The notes beneath the pieces were generated by a model. That model made no database searches and was not told where the DNA came from. It saw only the letters and a list, made by a program, of their open reading frames with translations. A DNA stretch of 64,000 bases. Origin: CAZRVH01 sp964608325. Lineage in GTDB: Bacteria > Patescibacteriota > Gracilibacteria > Peribacterales > Peribacteraceae. The stretch is from the NCBI GenBank assembly GCA_964608325.1, contig CAZSMX010000001.1, forward strand, positions 62,001-126,000, given 5' to 3'. The translations under genes and the position numbers were made by a program. Of the stretch, positions 49,854 through 58,000 are shown one piece after another. Positions within the stretch are counted from its first letter, which is position 1; each line of letters opens with the position of its first letter.

Positions 49854-50267
49854 TCAATGTATAAGAACTCCCTCCCCGCATAACGGGGAGGGCTGGGGAG
49901 GGGCCCTTTGAGCAACTTCTTCTCGAATCCTCGTTAGTACCCAATCCAGATTAGTCCGGACCTGTTCATTCGAAAATCGAACGACTCGTAATCCTTTTGC
50001 TTCTAAATATGCTGTGCGATTCTCGTCGTATTCCTGCGCGCCATCTTTGTAGTGCGAGCCGCCATCCACTTCGATAACCAACATCGCTTCTTTGCAAAGA
50101 AAATCTACGATATAGATGCCGATGGGCGCCTGCCTTCGGAACCTGATTCCGTGGAAGCGTTTTGCACGAAGTCTACGCCAAAGGATTTTTTCGCACTTCG
50201 TCATCCGCTTGCGGAGCCTATCGGCGCGGCTGAACGTTATCGGTGCACTTGAGAATATAAGACGCAT
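49854..50267 (-). CDS. DUF559 (endonuclease-like) protein
   Basis: A 137-residue PD-(D/E)xK-type protein of the DUF559/Vsr-like family. It has RLRKRMTKCEKILWRRLRAK, FRRQAPIGIYIVDFLC, VIEVDGGSHY (the acidic core) and GLRVVRFSNEQV. Such proteins are thought to be nucleases linked to mobile or repair functions. It is bracketed by palindromic repeats at 49869-49903 and 50306-50336, and the first lies inside the coding end, so the tail PPQPSPLCGEG is encoded by the repeat. Composition differs from the neighbours. This looks like a mobile gene-plus-repeat unit. Confidence 0.85.
   Translation of the reverse strand: MRLIFSSAPITFSRADRLRKRMTKCEKILWRRLRAKRFHGIRFRRQAPIGIYIVDFLCKEAMLVIEVDGGSHYKDGAQEYDENRTAYLEAKGLRVVRFSNEQVRTNLDWVLTRIREEVAQRAPPQPSPLCGEGVLIH
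49869..49903. repeat. Palindromic repeat within the DUF559 3' end
   Basis: CCCTCCCCG-CATAA-CGGGGAGGG, then CTGGGGAGGGG. Confidence 0.75.
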
Positions 50268-50305
50268 GTTTGGATTGTATTTTTATTTTAAAAGCCACTC
50301 CTCGA

Positions 50306-50336
50306 CCCTCTCCGCGTTGCGGAGAGGGAGGCTGGG
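50306..50336. repeat. Palindromic repeat beside DUF559
   Basis: CCCTCTCCGCG-TTG-CGGAGAGGG followed by AGGCTGGG, a variant of the repeat at 49869. Confidence 0.75.
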
Positions 50337-50385
50337 CAAAATGAATAAGCGAGTAGCTGTTTTTAGTTCTTCCTATCCTAAGAAC

Positions 50386-51597
50386 TTAGATCGGCTTCGC
50401 GTGCACCAGGTAGCGCTTGTCGATTGTGTCGGGCGGCCAGCAGGTGTAGAGGATGAGTTCCTCTCCGGATCCTGAGTAGGCGCTCATGTCGTTCACGGCG
50501 ACTTCTTCCTTGAAGGTGACTTCGTAGTTGTAGACGGTGCCGTTGTACGTCACGGAGATCTTGTCGCCCACGTTCAGCTTATTGATCTGGCGGAAGATCT
50601 TGGTGTATTTGGAAACATCCCACGGGTAGCTGCTGGAGTGGCCGTAGATGAGGATCTTTCCGCCCTTGCCTGGGTAGCTAAACAGATGGCCGACTCCGTT
50701 CTGGAGGACGGAGAGCAGACCCTTGGACGTCGTGGGATCGCTGGGGTGGGTGACGGTGAGATCTTTGATGCCGAGTGACGGCATGGAGATGCTGAAGGCT
50801 TTGGCAGCCGGAGCGGGAGCACTCGGTGCGGGCTGCTGGGGCGCGGGGGTCGTGGGGCGCTGCGCGACGGGGGCGGGGTTGTAGGCAACGGGAGCGCGGG
50901 AAGAAGCGGCGTTCGTCAAAGGTCGGATATTCACGGAACCCGTAACCGGTTTATACTCGGTATAGGCAGGCTGCTGGGGCTGGGCGGGGGCGAAATCGCT
51001 CTCGGCTACAACAACATTTTTGGGATACGCGACGAGATACAACGTGTTCGGCACCTCGACGCTGTCGGGATTCAGGATGCCGATGGCGCGCATCATCGCA
51101 AAGAGTTCCGTGCGAGTGATCGGCTGCCCCGTTCCCATGCTGGCTGGAAGAGGGATCTGCGCTTCTCCGGCGGCTTCGACGGTCTTCGTGAACCAGTTGT
51201 CGCTATGGTTGTATTCCAAATTCTCTTCGCCTCCGTTGCGATAACGCGTCAGCAGCGTCAGGGCCTCTTCGGGCATGAGGAATTCCGATGGGCGAAAGGT
51301 ACGCTCGGCATTTCCTAGGACGAAGGAACGTTCGAAGGCAACTTCCACGTACGGCGCGTACCACTGATTCTGGTCGACGTCGTCGAACAAAGGCAGCGGC
51401 GGCATGTGGCGCGCGATATCTCGGGCACGGATTTTCAGAGCGGGATCGGATTCGATAAGGATCGCTACGGCGCCGGCACGGGTAACGGAGGGCGACTGCA
51501 GCGGCTTGATGCGCGCACGGGCGGATTGTCCGAAAGCATCGGTGATGAAACCGACGAACAGGACGAGGCCCAAAAGCAGAAGGAAGCGCTTCGACAT
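50386..51597 (-). CDS. Sortase with SLH-like N-terminal segments
   Basis: A 403-residue exported protein. A signal peptide (1-23) is followed by SLH-like segments (about 35-195; DVDQNQWYAPYVEVAFERSF, TFRPSEFLMPEEALTLL). A Pro/Ala linker (about 215-270) leads to a C-terminal sortase domain. Its catalytic His is in LIYGHSSSYPW (about 317), the Cys in LYTCWPP (about 384), and the Arg in DKRYLVHA (about 391). Sortases cut LPXTG-type signals and attach the protein to another amine. The giant protein at 13850-18790 ends in LPQTG and is the obvious candidate substrate. The minus-strand promoter is TTGACA, 17 bases, TAAAGT (51637-51609). Confidence 0.87.
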   Translation of the reverse strand: MSKRFLLLLGLVLFVGFITDAFGQSARARIKPLQSPSVTRAGAVAILIESDPALKIRARDIARHMPPLPLFDDVDQNQWYAPYVEVAFERSFVLGNAERTFRPSEFLMPEEALTLLTRYRNGGEENLEYNHSDNWFTKTVEAAGEAQIPLPASMGTGQPITRTELFAMMRAIGILNPDSVEVPNTLYLVAYPKNVVVAESDFAPAQPQQPAYTEYKPVTGSVNIRPLTNAASSRAPVAYNPAPVAQRPTTPAPQQPAPSAPAPAAKAFSISMPSLGIKDLTVTHPSDPTTSKGLLSVLQNGVGHLFSYPGKGGKILIYGHSSSYPWDVSKYTKIFRQINKLNVGDKISVTYNGTVYNYEVTFKEEVAVNDMSAYSGSGEELILYTCWPPDTIDKRYLVHAKPI

Positions 51598-51608
51598 ACA
51601 GGATGGTT

Positions 51609-51637
51609 ACTTTAATACTATATTGATATTTTGTCAA
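51609..51637 (-). promoter_or_regulatory. Promoter of the sortase gene
   Basis: Minus strand TTGACA (51637-51632), 17 bases, TAAAGT (51614-51609). The ATG at 51597 follows after 11 bases. Confidence 0.6.
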
Positions 51638-51723
51638 TAATTGAAGCAAAAGGTCCAGTTTTTGGCCATTCATTGACTTTTGAGCTGATTCGACGGCCTT
51701 TCTGCCGCTTCAGGAGCCCTATT

Positions 51724-51751
51724 TTGCCTCTTCCAGGTTCCTCTGTATGCT
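51724..51751 (+). promoter_or_regulatory. Promoter of ychF, near-leaderless
   Basis: TTGCCT (51724-51729), 16 bases, TATGCT (51746-51751), then 9 bases to the ATG at 51761. Confidence 0.5.
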
Positions 51752-51760
51752 GCCCCCGCT

Positions 51761-52855
51761 ATGGCGCTCAAAATAGGTATCGTCGGCCTTCCGAACGTCG
51801 GAAAATCAACCCTGTTCAACGCATTGACGCGCACCAAGGGTGCCCAGGCTGCCAACTATCCGTTCTGCACCATCGAACCCAACGTCGGCATCGTCGAAGT
51901 GCCGGATCCCCGCCTTCAGCAGTTGGCGGCTATCGTGCATCCCGAGAGAATCCTTCCGGCTGCAATTGAATTCGTCGACATCGCGGGACTTGTGAAGGGC
52001 GCCAGCAAGGGCGAAGGACTGGGAAATAAATTCCTCGGCGCCATCCGCGAAGTGGATGCGATCTGCCACGTCGTGCGCGTGTTTCAAGGCGGCGACATCA
52101 TCCACGTGGAAGGAACGGTGCACCCGAAGCGCGATCGCGAGATCATCGAGACCGAACTCCTCCTCGCAGACCTCCAAAACGTCGAGAACCGCATCGACAA
52201 GATCAAGAAGCCCGCGGAGATGGGCGACAAGGCGAAAAAGATCGAACTCACCGTGGCACAGAAAGCGCACGCGGCGTTGAGCGCCGGAAAGATGGCGTCG
52301 ACGGTGGAACTGGAGAAGGAAGAAATCCCCGTGTTCAAAATGATGACGCTCATGACGGCCAAGCCGATCGTGTACGCGGCCAACGTCGCGGAAGGAGAAC
52401 TCAAGTCGCTCGATCCGAAAGTCCTCAAGGCGGACCTCGGACTCCCCGACTCCGCGGAGCTCGTGTTGATCTCCGCCAAGATCGAGGAAGACCTGCAAGA
52501 CCTTTCGTCCGAGGAAGCCGCGGAATTCCTGAAGGACCTGGGTGTCACGGGCAGCGGGCTCGACCGACTCATTCACGCCGCGTACAAAGCACTCGGTTAC
52601 ATCAGCTACTTCACGGCCGGCGTGCAGGAAGTGCGCGCATGGAACATCCCCAAGGGATTCACGGCGCCGCAGGCAGCCGGCGTCATCCATACCGACTTCG
52701 AGCGCGGCTTCATCCGCGCGGAAACGATCGGGTTCGACGACTACGTGACCCTCGGCGGCGAAGTGAAGGCACGCGAGGCGGGAAAGATGCGCCTGGAAGG
52801 AAAGGAATACGTGGTGAAGGACGGCGACGTGATGCACTTCCGCTTCAATGTCTGA
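51761..52855 (+). CDS. ychF: YchF/OLA1 family ATPase (Obg-like)
   Basis: A 364-residue Obg-type P-loop protein that prefers ATP and binds ribosomes; it is implicated in stress responses and translation control. G1 is GLPNVGKSTLFNAL (8-21), switch regions IEPNVGIV and DIAGLVKGASKGEGLGNKFL. A helical hairpin lies about 125-200. The C-terminal TGS domain runs from ISYFTAGVQEVRAW to VVKDGDVMHFRFNV. Length and motif order match bacterial YchF. The start ATG 51761 follows a promoter ending 9 bases upstream. Confidence 0.96.
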   Translation: MALKIGIVGLPNVGKSTLFNALTRTKGAQAANYPFCTIEPNVGIVEVPDPRLQQLAAIVHPERILPAAIEFVDIAGLVKGASKGEGLGNKFLGAIREVDAICHVVRVFQGGDIIHVEGTVHPKRDREIIETELLLADLQNVENRIDKIKKPAEMGDKAKKIELTVAQKAHAALSAGKMASTVELEKEEIPVFKMMTLMTAKPIVYAANVAEGELKSLDPKVLKADLGLPDSAELVLISAKIEEDLQDLSSEEAAEFLKDLGVTGSGLDRLIHAAYKALGYISYFTAGVQEVRAWNIPKGFTAPQAAGVIHTDFERGFIRAETIGFDDYVTLGGEVKAREAGKMRLEGKEYVVKDGDVMHFRFNV

Positions 52856-52961
52856 TGGAACGGGAGGATGTGGCTTGTTGATAAGGAAATCAGTGCAATC
52901 AAGGGAATCAAAGAAATCGAGGATTGTGGAAAATATATTTTGCACATGAGAATCTACTCTC

Positions 52962-53321
52962 ATGGACACAAGACCCTATGAGAAATTAATTGCCTGGAAG
53001 GAAGCACATAATCTTTGCTTGAAAATATATAACGAAACAAAAAAATTTCCGAATGAAGAAAAATTTGGCTTAACGAATCAGATGAGGCGTTCATCTTGCA
53101 GCATCCCGACAAATATCGCGGAAGGGAATGCAAAAAGAAGTCCAAAAGATAAAGCAAATTTCTTTGCCATTGCGCTGGGCTCATTAGAAGAACTTCATTA
53201 TCAATGTAGACTTAGTAAGGATCTGGGCTACCTTGCGAATGATGTCTACGATACAATCGATCAACAAACTCATAGAGTTAGCTTTCTCCTAACAAAGTTG
53301 CGATCTGCCTTCCGTGCATAA
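52962..53321 (+). CDS. Four-helix-bundle protein (23S rRNA IVS-type)
   Basis: A 119-residue all-helical protein of the S23 / 23S rRNA intervening-sequence family. It starts YEKLIAWKEAHNLCLKIYNE and contains LTNQMRRSSCSIPTNIAEGN and SLEELHYQCRLSKDLGYL, the family signatures. Function is unknown. The gene is much more AT-rich than ychF. It is flanked by inversely oriented words of the type GGGAATCAAAG (near 52903 and near 53341-53362), as expected for a small mobile unit. Confidence 0.9.
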   Translation: MDTRPYEKLIAWKEAHNLCLKIYNETKKFPNEEKFGLTNQMRRSSCSIPTNIAEGNAKRSPKDKANFFAIALGSLEELHYQCRLSKDLGYLANDVYDTIDQQTHRVSFLLTKLRSAFRA

Positions 53322-53324
53322 TCA

Positions 53325-53675
53325 TTGCTTCCGTTGACTACTTTGATTCCTTTGATTCCCTCTCATACCCCCTTCATCGCCCGCCAGGAATCGTTCGTCT
53401 GCATCCACTGCAAAAAGCACGTGGAGCCGCTGGAGCACGGAAGTTATCGAAACCATTGTCCGCACTGTCTGTACAGTATGCATGTCGACCGTGACGGCCC
53501 CGGCGACAGGCTTTCAACATGTCACTCCCCCATGACTCCGGTCGAACTGGACCAGAGTGGGAAAAAGGGGTGGATGATCGTCCATGAATGCGTTCGCTGC
53601 GGCAAACGGATACCGAATAAAGCCGCGCCTGACGACGACCTCACCGCGGTTTCACCCCCGATTCCGCTCGATTGA
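53325..53675 (+). CDS. RNHCP-domain protein
   Basis: About 116 residues with the RNHCP domain. SFVCIHC, then YRNHCPHCLYSMHVD (the name-giving motif), and HECVRCGKRIPNKA give three CxxC-type pairs that probably bind zinc. The role is unknown. Only TTG codons are available at the 5' end (53325, 53334, 53343, 53352), and they lie in the repeat that borders the four-helix-bundle gene. Insertion of that unit may have displaced the original start, so the true N-terminus is uncertain. Confidence 0.75.
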   Translation: MLPLTTLIPLIPSHTPFIARQESFVCIHCKKHVEPLEHGSYRNHCPHCLYSMHVDRDGPGDRLSTCHSPMTPVELDQSGKKGWMIVHECVRCGKRIPNKAAPDDDLTAVSPPIPLD

Positions 53676-53688
53676 AGTATTAATGTGT

Positions 53689-53919
53689 TCAGGTTTCAGC
53701 CCTAACGCAAGGGGTATTTCCGGTGCACCCCTTGCATGAACAATTAATGTGCGCGTACATTCCGCTCACCCCATGCGCTTCTTCCTCTTCGTCTGTGCGT
53801 TCGGCGTTTTGTTCCTGAACATCTAACATCTCGGCGTAGCTCGCGAGAGCGTAGCCGGATGAACTCGTTAGATCGTCACGAAAAAACCCAACCATAGCAA
53901 CATCCTCATCGGCCCCCAT
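53689..53919 (-). CDS. Possible small protein, doubtful
   Basis: A 76-codon frame whose ATG overlaps the stop of the upstream gene as TGATG, which argues for coupling. The product is acidic with four cysteines near the end (INCSCKGCTGNTPC). It resembles no family I know, and it spans hairpins such as GCAAGGGGT/ACCCCTTGC (53706-53734). It may simply be an open frame in the 3' region of the upstream transcript. Confidence 0.25.
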   Translation of the reverse strand: MGADEDVAMVGFFRDDLTSSSGYALASYAEMLDVQEQNAERTDEEEEAHGVSGMYAHINCSCKGCTGNTPCVRAET

Positions 53920-54368
53920 CAATTCTTCTTTTGTAACGCAACGGCCGCGTACGCGTTGCTCAGATTTTGCTTGAGCGGGATCTTCTCATGAATGTTTCCC
54001 TCGGGAACCAACACGACGGAGTCTTCGTGCGTCGACGGATGTTCGGTAACCGCGACGGAAAATTTTCCTTCCAACAACATCTGACTCACTCCGTGCGGAA
54101 GGTCTTCGTGCATATCGAGCATCGCGTCGATCCCTTTTTCGTTGAGATCTTTCTCGATCGTCTTCTTCATTTTTTCCTGCATGTGCGGTTCCATCTCGAG
54201 CGCAAACGAGAGTTCGGCAAGCTTCTCCGCCTTATCCATCTCGCGCTCCAAATCCTCAGGCCCCTTCACGTTGTCACGCAGGCGTTCGTACGCTTCGGGG
54301 CTGCGCATCTTCTTACGAATCTTCTCGCGCTCAAGGCCGGGCAGATGGTCCAGGAAAGAATCGGACAT
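53919..54368 (-). CDS. Hypothetical helical protein
   Basis: A 149-residue soluble, highly charged and mostly helical protein. It opens MSDSFLDHLPGLEREKIRKK. Its middle (about 42-95) is a likely coiled coil rich in E, K and M, and the end is a small mixed region (SVAVTEHPSTHEDSVVLVPEG). I do not recognise the family. It is divergent from the small membrane protein gene at 54472. A -10 candidate TATGAT for the latter lies between them. Confidence 0.55.
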   Translation of the reverse strand: MSDSFLDHLPGLEREKIRKKMRSPEAYERLRDNVKGPEDLEREMDKAEKLAELSFALEMEPHMQEKMKKTIEKDLNEKGIDAMLDMHEDLPHGVSQMLLEGKFSVAVTEHPSTHEDSVVLVPEGNIHEKIPLKQNLSNAYAAVALQKKN

Positions 54369-54471
54369 GGTTGGATTGTAGCCAAAAGCCCTTGATCTTC
54401 CTATGGGAGGGGTATGATAGGGTAAGTATTCTTGTCATCCGATCCATCACAACGCACGGAGGCTTACGCCC

Positions 54472-54720
54472 ATGTCGCGCATCGCTGTCATCCTGAGATT
54501 TCTATTCGTAGAGTCGATTATTTTTTCCTTCGTCGTGCTCTGCGTGTGTATCTGTGCCTGGCTCACTCCAGAGCCTTACAGGATCTTTCTTTTTCCTTTG
54601 GGAGGATGCATCGGTTTGTTCTTGATGCACATCTCGCACAATAAGAATTCGCGGTTCAAACCGTATTGCGACCGCATCGTTCAGTGGACTTTCAAAATCC
54701 CGAATGAAAATGGATCCTGA
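54472..54720 (+). CDS. Small two-helix membrane protein
   Basis: 82 residues with two hydrophobic helices (about 5-30 and 38-55) and a basic soluble tail (NKNSRFKPYCDRIVQWTFK). No family is recognised. GGAGG lies about 10 bases before ATG 54472. The leader from about 54425 can pair around this site (GGGTAAG with CTTACGCCC), which could mask the ribosome site. It is followed by a second small membrane protein and a terminator at 55020, so the two probably form an operon. Confidence 0.5.
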   Translation: MSRIAVILRFLFVESIIFSFVVLCVCICAWLTPEPYRIFLFPLGGCIGLFLMHISHNKNSRFKPYCDRIVQWTFKIPNENGS

Positions 54721-54775
54721 GCCAACATGAATGGGAAGTCGGTACATCACGCCCCTCACCCTCAAGGACAACGTC

Positions 54776-54973
54776 ATGAACGCATTGCTCCTCGCCCAGG
54801 CGCAGAATCAGAAAATCCTCGTCATCTGCGCTGCTTCGTTCCTCTGTGCATTCGGATTCCTGCTCATACTGTGCTTATGCAAAGCCGCCGGCCGCGCCAC
54901 GGCCATGGAGGAAGAACTCCATTCACATCGTCGTGTACCGCTCAACAGTCGGAGCCGACCCTACGTCTCCTGA
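54776..54973 (+). CDS. Small single-pass membrane protein
   Basis: 65 residues: a short N-terminus, one strong membrane helix (about 14-36, ILVICAASFLCAFGFLLILCLC) and a basic tail. AAGGA lies about 8 bases before ATG 54776; an in-frame ATG at 54731 lacks a ribosome site. It follows the two-helix protein by 55 bases. Function unknown. Confidence 0.45.
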   Translation: MNALLLAQAQNQKILVICAASFLCAFGFLLILCLCKAAGRATAMEEELHSHRRVPLNSRSRPYVS

Positions 54974-55019
54974 AACGACGGACATGAATCAAAAAGACGG
55001 ACATCGCTCCGTCACCACG

Positions 55020-55046
55020 GGGAGGTCCATGCGGACCTCCCTTTTT
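55020..55046 (+). terminator. Terminator of the small membrane-protein pair
   Basis: GGGAGGTCC-ATGC-GGACCTCCC then TTTTT. Confidence 0.9.
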
Positions 55047-55051
55047 CATTA

Positions 55052-55082
55052 AAAAGCGGCCCCGTTTCCGGAGCCGCTTTTC
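55052..55082 (-). terminator. Terminator of nrdJ
   Basis: AAAAGCGGC/GCCGCTTTT hairpin with a T run on the minus strand. Confidence 0.82.
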
Positions 55083-55099
55083 CCATTTTCATTTCATGA

Positions 55100-58000
55100 T
55101 CAGGAACATCCGCTTGTGGCGCCGCAATCGAGGCACACTTCGCAGCTTCCGTTGCGCTTCATCTTCATGCTGCCGCAACCGCTGCACATGGAACCCGTGA
55201 ATCCCTGCTGCTTCGCTTCGTCCAGCTTGCTGGCCGGGGACTTGGATTCCTCCGCCGCGTCCGTGATGGACGTTTGCATTGGCATGAAGTCGGCGGCGGC
55301 CTGCGTTCCTTCGTCCACGACGGGGAGGCGCATCGCGAAGGCATCCTTGCTCTTGCTACCGTCGCTGTAGGCCTTCTCGATGAGGTCCTTGCTGTGGTAC
55401 TGCATCGCCTGTTCCTTTGTAAGGAACTTGAGGGCGAGCCAGCGTCCCACGTAGTCCATGAATGACTTGGCCATCGGGATCTCGTTGTTCTGGGTAAATC
55501 CGGCGGGCTCGAAACGGGTGTTGACGAGCTTGGAGCAGAGGACTTCCAGCGGCACGCCGTACTGCAGGTTCATGGAGAGCGCGAGCGTGAGCGAGTTCAT
55601 GATGCCGGAGATCGTGCTTCCTTCCTTGCTCATGCGGATGAAGATCTCGCCCGGGGTTCCGTCCTCGAAGAGTCCGACCGTGATGTATCCCTCGTGTCCC
55701 GCGATGTTGAACTTGTGCGTGAGGCTGAGGCGCTCGGCGGGCAGCTTGCGGCGGCGCGGCATTTCCTTGTAGACGATCTTCTCCTGGATGACGACCTTGG
55801 ACTCTTCCTTCTTCTCCTCCTTCTTGTCGGACTTGTTGCTGAGGGCCTGGCTCATCTTGGATCCGTCGCGGTAGAGCGCGTTAGCCTTGAGGGAGAGCTT
55901 CCAGCTGAGGAAGTACGCCTTCTTGATATCCTCGACCGTGGCCTCGTGCGGCAGGTTGATGGTCTTGCTGATGGCGCCGGAGATGAACGGCTGGGCGGCG
56001 GCCATCATGCGGATGTGGCCTTCGGCGTGGATGAAGCGCTTGCCGAGCTTGCCGCACTTGTTGGCGCAGTCGAAGACGGGCAGGTGTTCGTCCTTGAGCA
56101 GCGGGGCGCCTTCCACGGTCATATGTCCGCAGATGGCGACGTTCGCTTCCTCGATCTGGGCGTCGGTGAATCCGAGCGCCTTGAGCAGGTTGAAGTTCTG
56201 GTCGGCAAGCTGGGCATCGGTGAATCCGAGGCGCTTCATCGTTTCGTCACCGAGGACGAATTTGTTGAAGGCGAAGCCGATCTCGAACACCTGGGGCAGC
56301 TGCTTCTCGATGTGGGCGATGTCGCTGTCGTTGAAGCCCTTGTCGCGCAGGCTCTGGCGGTTCACGTGCGGGGCCCCTTCCAGGCTGAGCGTTCCCATGA
56401 CGTACTTCATGATGTCGCTGACCTCCTGGGAGGAGTAGCCGAGGGCCACGAGGGCCGGCTCGACGGACTGGTTGGCAATCTTCATGTATCCGCCTCCCGC
56501 GAGCTTCTTGAACTTCACGAGCGCGAAGTCCGGCTCGATACCCGTCGTGTCGCAATCCATGAGGAGTCCGATCGTTCCCGTGGGGGCGATGACGGTCACC
56601 TGGGCGTTGCGGAATCCGTGCTCCTCGCCCGTGGCGAGTGCCTTGTCCCAGCATTCCTTGGCGGCGCGCAGGAGGTAGTCCGGTGTCTTGTCCTGGTCCA
56701 GCCCGACGGGCGGAACGTGGAGCTTCTCGTATTCCTTGGCCGGGGCGTCGTAAGCGGCGCGGCGGTGGTTGCGGATGACGCGCAGCATGTGATCGCGGTT
56801 CTTCAGGTAACCGGGGAAGGCGCCGAGGTTGCGCGCCATTTCCGCGGAGGTGGCGTACGACTCACCCGTGAGGATGGCCGTCAGGGCGCCTCCGATGTTG
56901 CGTCCGAGTTCGGAATCGTACGGGATGCCCATCTGCATCAGCGTCGCGCCGAGGTTGGCGTAACCGAGGCCGAGCGTGCGGAACTTGTAGCTGAGTTCGG
57001 CGATTTCCTTGCTGGGAAACTGGGCCATGAGCACCGAGATCTCCAAGACGATGGTCCACAGGCGCGTGGCGTGGATGAACTTGTCGACCTCGAACGTACC
57101 GTGCTCCTCGTCGTAGAACTTCATCACGTTCAGAGACGCCAGATTGCAGGCGGTGTTGTCCAGGAACATGTACTCGCTGCAGGGATTCGATGCGTTGATG
57201 CGGCCGTCCTCGGGGCAGGTGTGCCAGTCGTTGATCGTGGTGTCGTACTGCACTCCCGGATCGGCGCAGGCCCATGCGGCGTAGCCGATCTCGTCCCAAA
57301 GGGCGCGGGCCTTGAGGGTCTTAGAGGGCTTCGGGGCGCGGTTCTCTGCCTTGGCCTTCTTCAGTTCCGTTCTCCAGTACAGGTTCCAGTCGCCGTCGCG
57401 CTCCACGTTCTCGAAGAACTCGTGGGCGATGCGCACGGAGTTGTTGGAGTTCTGTCCGGAAACCGTGCTGTATGCCTCGCCGTTGAAGTCCGTGTCGTAG
57501 CCGGCGGCCACGAGGGCGGCGACTTTCTTCTCCTCGTTCACCTTCCAGTTGATGAAGCTCTCGATATCCGGGTGGTCGAGGTCCAAGCAGACCATCTTCG
57601 CGGCGCGGCGCGTGGTTCCGCCGGACTTGATGGCTCCCGCTGCGCGATCGCCGATCTTCAGCCAGCTCATGAGGCCGGAGCTCGTTCCCCCGCCGGACAG
57701 CGGCTCCCCCGCCCCGCGCAGGCCCGAGAAGTTCGTGCCCGTTCCGGATCCGAACTTGAAGAGGCGCGCCTCGCGGACCCACAGGTCCATGATGCCTCCT
57801 TCATTCACCATGTCGTCGTCGACGCTCTGAATGAAGCAGGCGTGCGGCTGGGGGTGCGTGTAGGCATCCTCGCTGCGCTTCACCGTGCCCGTCGCGGGAT
57901 CCACGTAGTAGTGGCCCTGCGGAAGGCCCGTGATGCCGTAGGCGTAATTCAAACCGGTGTTGAACCACTGGGGGCTGTTCGGAGCCGCCATCTGGCGTAC

